DNA of 64,000 bases, taken from positions 2,501 to 66,500 of the forward strand of contig NC_090943.1 of NCBI RefSeq assembly GCF_040807025.1, read 5' to 3'. The DNA is from Struthio camelus. Its lineage: Eukaryota; Chordata; Aves; Struthioniformes; Struthionidae. Of the stretch, positions 24,401 through 37,169 are shown piece after piece. A program made the position numbers and the translations under genes. Under the pieces are notes generated by a model, which saw only the letters and a list, made by a program, of their open reading frames with translations, was not told where the DNA came from and did no database searches. The number at the start of each line of letters is the position of its first letter. Position 1 is the first letter of the stretch.

Positions 24401-27400
24401 CCCGAGGGCAGCAGAGGGGGCCCTCAAGGCGTGTGCCTAGCCAAAAGGCAACTCTGGGGGAAAAGGAAGACCTCTGGAGGGGGTCTGGGCCACCTAGACC
24501 GTTCCTGAGGGCTCAGCACGAGCAAGGGACAGCTCTGGCTAGCAAGGAAGAGCCAGAGAGTGGTGCGGAGCGCTCTAGAGCAGTGCGAAGGGGCCTAGGG
24601 AGCCAAGATCCAGCTCTGGGGCACAGGGAAACCTGCCAGAGTAGTGCCGAGGGCCCCAGAGGGGGCCCTCAAGGCGTGTGCCTAGCCAAAAGACAACTCT
24701 GGGGAAGGAAGAGGAGCTGAGGAGGGGATCCGGGCCACCTAGACAGTGCCTAAGGGATCTGGAGGGCCAAAAAACAGCTCTGGGACACAACGAGTACTGC
24801 AATTGTAGTTCAGAAGTCACGAGAGGGCTTCTAAGGGCTCTGCATGGCCACAAAGAGACTCTGGGGAAGGAGGAGGAGCTCAGGAGGGGGTCTGGGCCAC
24901 CTAGACAGTGCCTAAGGGCTCAGTACGAGCAAGAGACATCTCTGGCTAGCAAGGAAGAGCCAAAGAGTGCTGCGGAGTGCTCTAGAGCAGTGTGAAGGGG
25001 CCTAGGGAGCCAAGATCCAGCTCTAGGGCACAGGGAAACCTGCCAGAGTAGTGCCGAGGGCCCCAGAGGGGGCCCTCAAGGCGTGTGCCTAGCCAAAAGA
25101 CAACTCTGGGGAAGGAGGAGGAGCTGAGGAGGGGTCTGGGCCACCTAGACAGTGCCTAAGGGGTCCGGAGAGCCAAAAGACAGCTCTGGGGCACGCCAAA
25201 GGTCTCCGCAGGGGCTCTGAGGTGGAGACAGCAGTGCTAAGAGCTCTGTGGGCCCCGAAGACAGCTCTGGGGCAGAGGGAAACCTGCCAGAGTAGTCCCG
25301 AGGGCACCAGAGGGGGCCCTCAAGGGTTTACATGACCCAAAACCCCACTCTAGGGAAGGAGGAGGAGCTGAGGAGGGGGTCTGGGCCACCTAGACAGTGC
25401 CTAAGGGGTCCGGAGGGCCAAAAGAGTGCTGTGGGGCACCCCAAAAGTCTGCCCAGGGGCTCTGAGGTGGAGACAGCAGTGCTAAGAGTTCTGGGGGGCC
25501 CGAAGACAGCTCTGGGGCACAGGGAAACCTGCCAAAGTAGTCCCGAGGGCAGCAGAGGGGGCCCTCAAGGCGTGTGCCTAGCTAAAAGACCACTCTGGGG
25601 AAGGAGGAGGAGCTCAGGAGGGGATCTGGGCCACCTAGACAGTGCCTAAGGGATCTGGGGGGCCAAAAAACAGCTCTGGGGCACAACGAGTACTGCAATT
25701 GTAGTTCAGAAGTCACGAGAGGGCTTCTAAGGGCTCTGCATGGCCACAAAGAGACTCTGGGGAAGGAGGAGGAGCTCAGGAGGGGGTCTGGGCCACCTAG
25801 ACCGTTCCTGAGGGCTCAGCACGAGCAAGAGCCAGCTCTGGCTAGCAAGGAAGAGCCAGAGAGTGCTGTGGAGTACTCTAGAGCAGTGCGAAGGGGCCTA
25901 GGGAGCCAAGATCCAGCTCTGGGGCACAGGGAAACCTGCCAGAGTAGTGCTGAGGGCCCCAGAGGGGGCCCTCAAGGGTTTACATGGCCCAAAACCCCAT
26001 TCTGGGGAAGGGGGAGGAGCTGAGGAGGGCTCTGGGCCACCTAGACAGTGCCTAAGGGGTCTGGGGGGCCAAAAGACTGCTCTGGGGCACCCCAAAGGTC
26101 TCCGCAGGGGCTCTGAGGTGGAGAGAGCAGTGCTAAGAGCTGTGGGGGGGCCGAAGACAGCTCTGGGGCACAGGGAAACCTGCCAGAGTAGTCCCGAGGG
26201 CACCAGAGGGGACCCTCAAGGCGTGTGCCTAGCCAAAAGGCAACTCTGGGGGAAAAGGAAGACCTCTGGAGGGGGTCTGGGCCACCTAGACCTTTCCTGA
26301 GGGCTCAGCACGAGCAAGGGACAGCTCTGGGCAGCAAGGAAGAGCCAGAGAGTGGTGCGGAGCCCTCTAGAGCAGTGTGAAGGGGCCTAGGGAGCCAAGA
26401 TCCAGCTCTGGGGCACAGGGAAACCTGCCAGAGTAGTCCCGAGGGCACCAGAGGGGGCCCTCAAGGCGTGTGCCTAGCCAAAAGACAACTCTGGGGAAGG
26501 AAGAGGAGCTGAGGAGGGGATCCGGGCCACCTAGACAGTGCCTAAGGGATCTGGGGGCCAAAAAACAGCTCTGGGACACAACGAGTACTGCAATTGTAGT
26601 TCAGAAGTCACGAGAGGGCTTCTAAGGGCTCTGCATGGCCACAAAGAGACTCTGGGGAAGGAGGAGGAGCTCAGGAGGGGGTCTGGGCCACCTAGACCGT
26701 TCCTGAGGACTCAGCACGAGCAAGAGACAGCTCTGGCTAGCAAGGAAGAGCCAAAGAGTGCTGTGGAGTGCTCTAGAGAGTTGTGAAGGGGCCTAGGGAG
26801 CCAAGATCCAGCTCTGGGCACAGGGAAACCTGCCAGAGTAGTGCTGAGGGCCCCAGAGGGGGCCCTTAAGGGTTTACATGGCCCAAAACCCCACTCTAGG
26901 GAAGGGGGAGGAGCTGAGGAAGGGGTCTGGGCCACCTAGACAGTGCCTAAGGGGTCTGGAGAGCCAAAAGACAGCTCTGGGGCACGCCAAAGGTCTCCCC
27001 AGGGGCTCTGAGCTGGATAGAGCAGTGCTAAGAGCTGTGGGGGGGCCGAAGACAGCTCTGGGGCAGAGGGAAACCTGCCAGAGTAGTCCCGAGGGCACCA
27101 GAGGGGGCCCTCAAGGGTTTACATGACCCAAAACCCCACTCTAGGGAAGGAGGAGGAGCTGAGGAAGGGGTCTGGGCCACCTAGACAGTGCCTAAGGGGT
27201 CTGGAGAGCCAAAAGACTGCTCTGGGGCACGCCAAAGGTCTCCGCAGGGGCTCTGAGGTGGAGAGAGCAGTGCTAAGAGCTGTGGGGGGGCCGAAGACAG
27301 CTCTGGGGCAGAGGGAAACCTGCCAGAGTAGTCCCGAGGGCACCAGAGGGGGCCCTCAAGGCGTGTGCCAGGACAAAAGGAGACTCTGGGGGAAAAGGAA

Positions 27401-30400
27401 GACCTCTGGAGGGGGTCTGGGCCACCTAGACCTTTCCTGAGGGCTCGGCACGAGCAAGGGACAGCTCTGGGCAGCAAGGAGGAGCCAAAGAGTGGTGCGG
27501 AGCCCTCTAGAGCAGTGCGAAGGGGCCTAGGGAGCCAAGATCCAGCTCTGGGGCACAGGGACACCTGCCACAGTAGTGCCGAGGGCACCAGAGGGGGCCC
27601 TCAAGGCGTGTGCCTAGCCAAAAGACAACTCTGGGGAAGGAGGAGGAGCTGAGGACGGCGTCTGGGCCACCTAGACAGTGCCTAAGGGGTCCGGAGGGCC
27701 AAAACAGTGCTGTGGTCTCCCCAGGGACTCTGAGGTGGAGAGAGCAGTGCTAAGAGCTGTGGGGGGCACCTACACAGCTCTGGGGCAGAGGGAAACCTGC
27801 CAGAGTAGTCCTGAGGTCACCAGAGGGGGCCCTCAAGGGTTTACATGACCCAAAACCCTACTCTAGGGAAGGAGGAGGAGCTGAGGAGGGGGTCTGGGCC
27901 ACCTAGACAGTGCCTAAGGGGTCCGGAGGGCCAAAAGAGTGCTGTGGGGCACCCCAAAAGTCTGCCCAGGGGCTCTGAGGTGGAGACAGCAGTGCTAAGA
28001 GCTGTGGGGGGGCCGAAGACAACTCTGGGGCACAGGGAAACCTGCCAGAGTAGTCCCGAGGGCAGCAGAGGGGGCCCTCAAGGCGTGTGCCTAGCCAAAA
28101 GACAACTCTGGGGAAGGAGGAGGAGCTCAGGAGGGGCTCTGGGCCACCTAGACAGTGCCTAAGGGGTCTGGAGGGCAAAAAGACAGCTCTGGGGCACCCC
28201 AAAGGTCTCCGCAGGGGCTCTGAGGTGGAGACAGCAGTGCTAAGAGCTCTGTGGGCCCCGAAGACAGCTCTGGGGCAGAGGGAAACCTGCCAGAGTAGTC
28301 CCGAGGGCACCAGAGGGGGCCCTCAAGGGTTTACATGACCCAAAACCCCACTCTAGGGAAGGAGGAGGAGCTGAGGAGGGGGTCTGGGCCACCTAGACAG
28401 TGCCTAAGGGGTCCGGAGGGCCAAAAGAGTGCTGTGGGGCACCCCAAAAGTCTGCCCAGGGGCTCTGAGGTGGAGACAGCAGTGCTAAGAGTTCTGGGGG
28501 GCCCGAAGACAGCTCTGGGGCACAGGGAAACCTGCCAAAGTAGTCCCGAGGGCAGCAGAGGGGGCCCTCAAGGCGTGTGCCTAGCTAAAAGACCACTCTG
28601 GGGAAGGAGGAGGAGCTCAGGAGGGGCTCTGGGCCACCTAGACAGTGCCTAAGGGATCTGGGGGGCCAAAAAACAGCTCTGGGGCACAACGAGTACTGCA
28701 ATTGCAGTTCAGAAGTCACGAGAGGGCTTCTAAGGGCTCTGCATGGCCACAAAGAGACTCTGGGGAAGGAGGAGGAGCTCAGGAGGGGGTCTGGGCCACC
28801 TAGACCGTTCCTGAGGGCTCAGCATGAGCAAGGGACAGCTCTGGCTAGCAAGGAAGAGCCAGAGAGTGGTGTGGAGTACTCTAGAGCAGTGCGAAGGGGC
28901 CTAGGGAGCCAAGATCCAGCTCTGGGCACAGGGAAACCTGCCAGAGTAGTGCCGAGGGCCCCAGAGGGGGCCCTCGAGGGTTTACATGGCCCAAAACCCC
29001 ATTCTGGGGAAGGGGGAGGAGCTGAGGAGGGGTCTGGGCCACCTAGACAGTGCCTAAGGGGTCTGGAGAGCCAAAAGACAGCTCTGGGGCACGCCAAAGG
29101 TCTCCGCAGGGGCTCTGAGGTGGAGAGAGCAGTGCTAAGAGCTGTGGGGGGGCCGAAGACAGCTCTGGGGCACAGGGAAACCTGCCAGAGTATTCCCGAG
29201 GGCACCAGAGGGGACCCTCAAGGCGTGTGCCAGGACAAAAGGAGACTCTGGGGGAAAAGGAAGACCTCTGGAGGGGGTCTGGGCCACCTAGACCTTTCCT
29301 GAGGGCTCGGCACGAGCAAGGGACAGCTCTGGGCAGCAAGGAAGAGCCAAAGAGTGGTGCGGAGCCCTCTAGAGCAGTGCGAAGGGGCCTAGGGAGCCAA
29401 GATCCAGCTCTGGGGCACAGGGACACCTGCCACAGTAGTCCCGAGGGCCCCAGAGGGGGCCCTCAAGGCGTGTGCCTAGCCAAAAGACAACTCTGGGGAA
29501 GGAGGAGGAGCTGAGGACGGCGTCTGGGCCACCTAGACAGTGCCTAAGGGGTCCGGAGGGCCAAAACAGTGCTGTGGTCTCCCCAGGGGCTCTGAGCTGG
29601 ATAGAGCAGTGCTAAGAGCTGTGGGGGGCACCTACACAGCTCTGGGGCACAGGGAAACCTGCCAGAGTAGTCCCGAGGGCACCAGAGGGGGCCCTCAAGG
29701 GTTTACATGACCCAAAACCCCACTCTAGGGAAGGAGGAGGAGCTGAGGAGGGGGTCTGGGCCACCTAGACAGTGCCTAAGGGGTCCGGAGGGCCAAAAGA
29801 GTGCTGTGGGGCACCCCAAAAGTCTGCCCAGGGGCTCTGAGGTGGAGACAGCAGTGCTAAGAGTTCTGGGGGGCCCGAAGACAGCTCTGGGGCACAGGGA
29901 AACCTGCCAAAGTAGTCCCGAGGGCAGCAGAGGGGGCCCTCAAGGCGTGTGCCTAGCTAAAAGACCACTCTGGGGAAGGAGGAGGAGCTCAGGAGGGGAT
30001 CTGGGCCACCTAGACAGTGCCTAAGGGATCTGGGGGGCCAAAAAACAGCTCTGGGGCACAACGAGTACTGCAATTGCAGTTCAGAAGTCACGAGAGGGCT
30101 TCTAAGGGCTCTGCATGGCCACAAAGAGACTCTGGGGAAGGAGGAGGAGCTCAGGAGGGGGTCTGGGCCACCTAGACCGTTCCTGAGGGCTCAGCACGAG
30201 CAAGAGACATCTCTGGCTAGCAAGGAGGAGCCAAAGAGTGCTGCGGAGTGCTCTAGAGAGTTGCGAAGGGGCCTAGGGAGCCAAGATCCAGCTCTGGGCA
30301 CAGGGAAACCTGCCAGAGTAGTGCTGAGGGCCCCAGAGGGGGCCCTTAAGGGTTTACATGGCCCAAAACCCCACTCTAGGGAAGGGGGAGGAGCTGAGGA

Positions 30401-31130
30401 GGGGGTCTGGGCCACCTAGACAGTGCCTAAGGGGTCTGGAGGGCAAAAAGACACCTCTGGGGCACCCCAAAGGTCTCCCCAGGGGCTCTGAGGTGGAGAG
30501 AGCAGTGCTAAGAGCTCTGCGGGGCCTGAAGACAGCTCTGGGGCAGAGGGAAACCTGCCAGAGTAGTCCCAAGGGCACCAGAGGGGGCCCTCAAGGGTTT
30601 ACATGGCCCAAAACCCCATTCTGGGGAAGGGGGAGGAGCTGAGGAAGGGGTCTGGGCCACCTAGACAGTGCCTAAGGGGTCTGGGGGGCCAAAAGACTGC
30701 TCTGGGGCACCCCAAAGGTCTCCGCAGGGGCTCTGAGGTGGAGAGAGCAGTGCTAAGAGCTGTGGGGGGGCCGAAGACAGCTCTGGGGCACAGGGAAACC
30801 TGCCAGAGTAGTCCCGAGGGCACCAGAGGGGACCCTCAAGGCGTGTGCCAGGACAAAAGGAGACTCTGGGGAAGGAGGAGGAGCTGAGGAGGGGGTCTGG
30901 GCCACCTAGACCTTTCCTGAGGGCTCGGCACGAGCAAGGGACAGCTCTGGCTAGCAAGGAGGAGCCAGAGAGTGGTGCGGGGTGCTCTAGAGCGGTGCAA
31001 AGGGGCCTAGGGAGCCAAGATCCAGCTCTGGGGCACAGGGAAACCTGCCAGAGTAGTGCCGAGGGCACCAGAGGGGGCCCTCAAGGCGTGTGCCTAGCCA
31101 AAAGACAACTCTGGGGAAGAAGGAGGACCT
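15400..31130. repeat. Satellite core with 245-bp and 1,373-bp periods
   Basis: Highly similar monomers (AAAAGACAGCTCTGGGGCAC ... CTAGACAGTGCCTAAGGGGT) are organised as triplets of about 245 bp at 15.4-17.1 kb. Elsewhere they form longer higher-order units. A variant beginning TTTACATGACCCAAAACCCC recurs with its ATG at 17137, 18510, 19883, 21257, 25332, 28335 and 29707. The many open frames on both strands are stop-poor repeat artefacts and are not annotated as genes. Confidence 0.9.
17137..22440. repeat. Consecutive 1,373-bp higher-order repeat copies
   Basis: Successive starts 17137, 18510, 19883 and 21257 give intervals of 1373, 1373 and 1374. A second marker (TTTACATGGCCCAAAACCCC type) at 19161, 20535 and 21909 gives 1374 twice. 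Near identity over more than a kilobase implies recent unequal exchange or conversion. The pattern breaks after about 22.4 kb and partly resumes at 28335-29707 (1372). Confidence 0.9.
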
Positions 31131-34100
31131 CCATGGCGGCCTCTGGGGAACAAGAACAGTCCCAAGGGGTCTGGAGGGCCTAAAGAGGACTCTGGGGCAC
31201 AGCGTTCGGTTCAAGAGTCGTCCCGAGTATACTAGATGGCTGCTAGGAGGGCCGGAGGGCCACAGCGGGGCTCCAGGACAAACCAAGGTCTCCCCAGGGC
31301 TTCTGATGGGACTAGAGGGGGGCTAAAGGGGCTGGACGTCCAAAAGACACCTCTGGGGCCCAAAGGAGGCGGCAAGAGTAGGCCATAGCACACTGGAGGG
31401 GGCCTTCAAGGGGTTTATGGGGGCCAGCAGATGTCTGTGGTGAGAAGAAGGTGGCCTAAAGGGGGCTCCAGAGCAGAAGAGAGGGCTGCTGAGGGGGCTG
31501 GAGGGCCAACCCAGGGCTCCAGAGGGTTTGTGAGTCGACTCCAGGGGGCCTAAGGGGTCTCGAGGGCCAACATACAGCCTCGGGGAAGAAGACAGGCCAA
31601 AAGAGTAGCCCAGAACACACTAGAGGGATGCTGAGGAGACCCGATGGCCAACAAATTAAAACCTGGGGAACAAGGGTGACCTCAGGAGGGCTTCAGAGGC
31701 AACTAGACAGTTCCTAGCCAAAGGAACTATTTGCCAGCGGAGGGCTGGCAGACAGCTCTGGGCAGCAAGGAAGACACAAAGAGTGGTCCAGAGTGCCCTG
31801 GAGTGGTGCTAAGGGGCCTGAGGAGCCAAGATACAGCTTTAGGGCTGACAGAATGTTGGAAGAGTAGGCTAGAGCGCACTAGAGGACCGCTTGGGCCTCC
31901 ATGTCCCTGAAAAATGACTCTAGGGAACAAGGAAGACCTGAGGAGGGGTTCTGAGCAGATAAACGGGCGCCTGTAGGTGCTGGAGGGCCAGAAGACAGCT
32001 CTGGAGCACAACAAGCATCCGAGGACTGGTTCTGAGTAACAAATGCCTCTGGAAGGTTTCTGAAGGGACTAGAGGGCCAACAGAGGTCTGTGGGTCAAAA
32101 TTCAAGGCCAAAGTGGAGAGTAGGGCAGCCTAGAGGGGTGCTAAGGGCTCCAGAGGGTTAACACAGAACTCTGGGGTACAACGAAATCCTACAGGGCAGT
32201 TCCAAGGGGACTACAGGGGTCCTAAGGGGTCCAAAGGGCCTGACTGTTCTGGGGCAGAAAGAAGTTTGGAAGAGTCATTCAGAGTGCACTAGAGGGATTC
32301 TCAGGGGTCTAACATTGCCAAAAAAAGACTCAGGGGTCAGGAGGGCCAAAAGACAGCTCTGTGGCATAATAAAGGCCTCTAGAGGGGTTCAGGGGTGACT
32401 GGAAAGGTTCTAGTGGGTCTAGAGGGCCAATAGAGCTCTCTGGGGCACAGGAAAGGCCAAAAGATGGGTACCGAGTTCACTAGAAGGGTCATAAGGGGGT
32501 TATATGATCAAAGGAAGCCTCTGGGAACAAAGGTCCTAAAGGATCCTGAGGGGGAAAAGAGAGGTCCTAAGGGATCTGGAGGGCTAAAAGAGGGCTCTGG
32601 GACACAATTTTGGCCAAAAGAGACACCTAGAGTAGACTAGGGAGGTTGTAAGTGGGCTAGAAAGAAAAAAAAAAAAAAAAAAAAAAAGCAAGGGGGCACA
32701 ATGAAGGCAAAAGGAGGGGTTCTGATGGGACTGGAGTGGTCCCCTGAGAGCTAGAAGGCTAACAGAGGGCTCCTGCACAACGCAGGCCAAAAGAGGGGTA
32801 CTGAAGGAATTAGGTCCTAAGAGAGCTACTGGACCCCAAGAGGGCTCTGGGGCACTACAAAGGCCTCAGGAGGGGTTCTGAGGGTACTAGAGGGCTCCTA
32901 AGGACTCTACACACCCAAGAGAGCCTCTGGTGCACAATGGAGGGCTTCTGAGAGGATTGGAGCAGGCCTAGGGGGACTAGACATCAAAGAGAGGCCTCTA
33001 GGGCACAGTGAAGGCTTTGGGAGCAGTTTTGAGGTAACTAGATTAGAAAATGGAAGAGTCTTGAGAAGATTAGAGGGCATTCATTGGGTTCTAGGATGGC
33101 ATGTCAGAAGGATGTCTCCAGCTCAAATCAAGGGCTCAGGAAGGGGTTGTTAGGGAGCCCAAGGGCCAAAGGAGGCATTCTGTGGGGATTAGATGCCGGG
33201 GTCCTGAGGGGAAGAGACAGCACACAGTGGGCACTGGGGCACCCCAAAATGGAAAAGGACTGGTTCTGATGGGACTAGGTTGCAAATGGCCCTGGAGCGC
33301 GACAGGAGAACACAGGGTTCTGGGGTGCTTTGAAGAACAAACATGGGGGTTCTGAAGGGAGTAGAAGATAATTGAGAAGGCATAAGGCAGGCTGCAAGGA
33401 AATGGAGGGCTATAGTATGCACTAAGAGGCAAAGAAGGAGAACAGAAAGGGATCTGAGAGAAACAGAACTCCCAAGGAGGAGCTCAGGTGGGATTTGGGG
33501 GCATTTAGGCAATGCTGGAACACAATGAAGGCCAGCAGTTTTGAGGCTACATGCCACATGGATTGATTTTGATCAGACTAGAGAACACAGAGAGCTCTGA
33601 GGTAAAAGAAAGGAAGATGGAGGAGTCTTGAGGGGACTGGAAGGAAAGGGGACCTGATGGGATAGAGGGCACACAGAACGGTCATAGGGATAGGGCATAG
33701 AGAGGACTCTGTGGTGCAATCAATAGAAAAGGAGGGCTTCAGGGCACACTGAAAGGGTGCCATGAGCGCCCAGGGTTCTGGAGTGCCCTCAAGGCAAACA
33801 AAGGTTCCTGAGGGGAGCGTGTGGCAATCAGAGGGCTGCTGATGGGACTAAGAGACAGTGAGGTGGGCCCTAAGGGGCTCAGAGGGCAAACAGAGGCATC
33901 CTGAGAGGACTACAGGGAAAAACAAAGGCTCTGGGATGCACTAATGGCAAATGGAGGGGTTTTGAGGGACCCAGAAGAAAGAGAGAGGGGACTTAATAGG
34001 ACAAAAGAACAAACATAGGAGTCTTGATGCTACCAGAAGACCCACAGACACTAAATGGCAGAGTAATCATGCAGGAACTAGAAAGCAGCAAAGACTTCCG

Positions 34101-34230
34101 AGGGGACAGGAGAACAAATGGAGTGTCTTGGAGCACACCTGAAGGCAAATGGATAGGTCCTGAAGGAACTAGGGAGCAAACGGGTGAGTCCTGGGGTGAT
34201 GAGGCAGAAAACTGAAGGTTCTGGGACATT
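31130..34230. repeat. Satellite, diverged right edge
   Basis: Monomers with the GCTCTGGGGCACA and GAGGGCCAAAAGA signatures continue but are individually diverged, with poly-A at about 32669-32687. They lose the triplet and 1,373-bp order. They fade out by about 34.23 kb. Confidence 0.75.
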
Positions 34231-34239
34231 AACTCACCT

Positions 34240-35530
34240 GCCATAATCCTTCCACTTGGACCCTGCCTCTTACCTCTGAGAAGCAGGCCTTTGCTTTCAT
34301 TCCGCAGGCAGCTGTCAGCTGTTGCGTAGTCTTGGCAGACAACTTGAGGATCACTGCCCAGGCAGTCTTGACCTACAACACCATGTGCTCAGAACAGTTC
34401 TCAGGAAGTCATGTAGAGTCATAACCTGAAGGGCAAAAAGCAAATCTCTTCAGGACAGTTCTTATTTCATCATAGGAGCATTTTCCCCCTCTCTTCTCCG
34501 CTGTACTGCCTCTAACAACACATCTTCCTCATCACTGTTTTCCCCTGCTACTTCTACTCCTGTCAGTTGCCCCTGCATCTTAGTCCTCTAAAGCACCTGT
34601 TTCTCATCCACATGTACTTTTATGCCCTGTTGCCCATTCCCCCTCCTATTTGTCCTATACCAGGCAGCTGAGACCCCCTGGCCTAGCTCTTAGCCGCACA
34701 CCCCTTTTGATCCGGCCAACAGCTCTAACAGAGCAGAGGGCAGCACAGAGGGTGGATGCGAACATAGCACACCTAGGCACTGAGCAACACAGAAGCAGCA
34801 GCAAGGCATCCAAGAGATCCCATGTTTGTAAAGAAAATATGTAGAGGCAACTGGGGATCCTCTGCAGCTGTGCCCAGGGCTCCTGGAGGCTCTTTCCACC
34901 CAGTTAAAGGTAGCTGAACACAGTGACCTTGGGAGGCAGTGACACAGTCCCTGGGGCTGCTGTGGGTGCCTGCGGCTGTTCCAGGGTCTCTCCGGCTCTT
35001 TTAGGGTCCTCGGACAGCCACAGTGCTGGTTGCGTTTCCTTGTGCTGCAAAACAGGACAGCTTTGCACCATTCCCTCCCAGCGCCACCACTCCTCATAGT
35101 TGTTGCTGCCTACCTGGCCCCAAGCCTGAACAAAGCTATGACTATCAGGAGCCCCCACCGCCCCTCACACTCTCCCTGCCCTCCCCAGGGACAATAGGGA
35201 CATCCCCAGGCCCTGGGGAAGAACCCTGTCTGGGCACACCAGAGATGGAAAATACTTCCTGCCCTGTACCAGGGAAAGACAGGGAAATTCCACTGCCTCG
35301 GTGACCCATGGACACTCTCCTGGGAGCAGCAAATGTCCAGTGAGGAACAGAGACACTGGGCCAATGCTGCAGGGCTGAGAAGGCACAGACACCTGGAACT
35401 ACAGCTCCTGGTATGCCACAGAACACAACGTGGCCAGCGGGTGGGAAACCCGCTGACAGCTGCACCTCCTGCCACCTCGAGAGACACAAGATGGTCTCCC
35501 AAAAGCCCCGCAGGGGAAGGTAACACCTGC
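34240..35530. other. Non-satellite segment left of the 61-bp array
   Basis: Composition becomes ordinary. A ZNF143-like relic (GAACTACAGCTCCTGGTATG) occurs at about 35396-35415. One minus-strand frame (34904-35158) has coding-like composition; see the separate candidate exon. Nothing else is recognised. Confidence 0.4.
34928..35044 (-). CDS. Candidate unrecognised exon, 39 codons
   Basis: On the minus strand CCTGTTTTGCAG precedes 35044 and a weak donor (GTCACT) follows 34928. The 117-nt segment is open in one frame, reading HKETQPALWLSEDPKRAGET then a Pro/Ala-rich stretch. The same frame is also open upstream to 35158, so the left and right limits are uncertain. The CpG island at 36.3-37.1 kb could serve as its promoter. 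I recognise no family; it may be non-coding. Confidence 0.2.
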
Positions 35531-36290
35531 CAGCATGCCCTGCAGATTAAAATGGCCGCCGGGAAAGCTACTGCTGGAAGACTACTCCTCCCGGCATGCA
35601 GAGCGAAGCAACATGGCCGCCCGGAAGCTCAGTGCCGGAAGTTTACTACTCCCAGCATGCAGAGTGAAACAACATGGCCGCCCGGAAGCCCCGTGACGGA
35701 AGACGACTGCTCCCGGCAGGCAGAGCGAAACAAAATGGCCTCCCGGAAGCTCAGTGCCGGAAGTTTACTACTCCCGGCAGGCAGAGCGAAACAACATGGC
35801 CTCCCGGAAGTCCCGTGCCGGAAGGCTACTGCTCCCGGCACACCGCGCAAAGCAACATGGCCTCCCGGAAGCCCCGTGACGGAAGACTACTGCTCCCGGC
35901 AGGCAGAGCGAAACAACATGGCCTCCCGGAAGCCCCGTACCGGAAGACTACTCCTCCCAGTATGCAGAGCGAACCAACATGGCCGCCCGGAAGCCCCGTG
36001 CCGGAAGACTACTGCTCCCGGCATGCACGGCGAACCAACATGGCCGCCCGGAAGCCCCGTGCCGGAAGACTACTCCTCCCGGCATGCAGAGTGAAACAAC
36101 ATGGCCGCCCGGAAGCCCCGTGCCGGAAGACTACTGCTCCCGGCATGGCCCGCGAAACAACATGGCCGCCCGGAAGCCCCGTGCCGGAAGACTACTGCTC
36201 CCGGCATGGCCCGCGAAACAACATGGCCGCCCGGAAGCCCCGTGCCGGAAGACTACTGCTCCCGGCATGCCGCGGTCCTCAGCGCTCTGT
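35530..36290. repeat. 61-bp array, 12 units with YY1/ETS/ZNF143-like motifs
   Basis: The ATG of ATGGCC(G/T)CC falls at 35552 and then every 61 bp to 36223, twelve times with no indel. Each unit contains, in order, ACATGGCCGCC (YY1-like), CCGGAAG (ETS/GABP-like), a second GCCGGAAG, and ACTACTGCTCCCGGCATGC, close to the ZNF143/SBS consensus ACTACAAYTCCCAGMATGC. Substitutions among units mostly spare these cores. The array leads straight into a CpG island. I infer an amplified promoter module; binding is not shown. Confidence 0.9.
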
Positions 36291-37100
36291 GAAGCTTGAC
36301 CCTCGGGCGATTCAGTTCCTTCCCGTCCCAACCACCGTCCCGCCCCCTGACACCCGGACGCCGCCGAGCCCGGAGCGCGGCCCCGCGATCCCCAACCCCG
36401 GCCCGAGATTCCCCCGACGCCGCCGGACCGGCCCCGGGTCAGCTCCGACACTGCCCCTGCCCCCACTGCGACTCTCCCAGGCCTTCCTCTGGGATCTCTC
36501 CTTCCCCCGCCCCCCCCGACACGGTCCCGGTCTGACCCAGGACCCCCCGCGCCACTCCCACCGCGCAATAAACCAACCCCGCCAGCCCCGACGCCCCCCC
36601 GTCCTCCCTCCCCCCGCACCACTGCAGCCCCGACGCCCCTTTTCCTTCCTCCTCCAGCCCCGGTGCAACCCCTTCCTCGCTCCACCCTCGCCCTGGCGCC
36701 CCCCTTTTCTCTCCCCTCCTCGCCCCATCACAGCCCTGGCCCCCCTCCTACCTCTCCCCCAGCCCCAGCGCACCCCCTTCCTGACCACTCCCCGTGGCCC
36801 CGGTGCTCCGCTCTTCCCCACCGCCCAGGTGCACCGCCATCCTCGGCGCAGTTTCCGCTGGCCCGAGATGCTCCCGTCTGCCGGGACGCGCGCACCCCCC
36901 GGCCCCGCTCACCTACTCCGCGGTGCGGCCGCAGCGCCGGTCCCGGCGGGCGGTGCTCAGAGGCAGCTCCGTTGTCCCAGACCGGCCCCTGCACGAGCTT
37001 CCTCCCGACTGCGGCCCCAGCCCCGGCGCATGCCTGCCGTGGCCCCCAGCCCCACCTGGGGCTTGTTCCAGCCCCAGGGCCCACAGCTGCAGCCCTCAGG
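36290..37100. promoter_or_regulatory. CpG island next to the 61-bp array
   Basis: Very GC-rich, CpG-dense, C-biased plus strand with loosely repeated CCCCGACGCCCC/CCAGCCCCGGTGC text. On the minus strand a good donor (GCGGAGTAG|GTGAGC) lies near 36905-36915, so a leftward transcript could start here with its first exon above that point. No initiator or protein start is assigned. Confidence 0.55.
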
Positions 37101-37169
37101 AACCAGGGGAAGGGAATTACCCTCAGCCCCATCAGGGACAGCTGGGGCTGCCAGGGCAGCAGAGGCACC

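Noticed and set aside
15400..31130. Many 70-170 codon frames on both strands (for example GSGPPRQCLRG and MPSGLLWQVSLCPRA types)
   Set aside because: Repeat-borne frames of the satellite, present on both strands, with frame breaks at irregular monomer joins.
15400..31130. CTCF-like CACCAGAGGGGGC in satellite monomers
   Set aside because: The first eleven positions fit the CTCF core, but two extra G bases disrupt the GGC(A/G) part and no upstream element is present.
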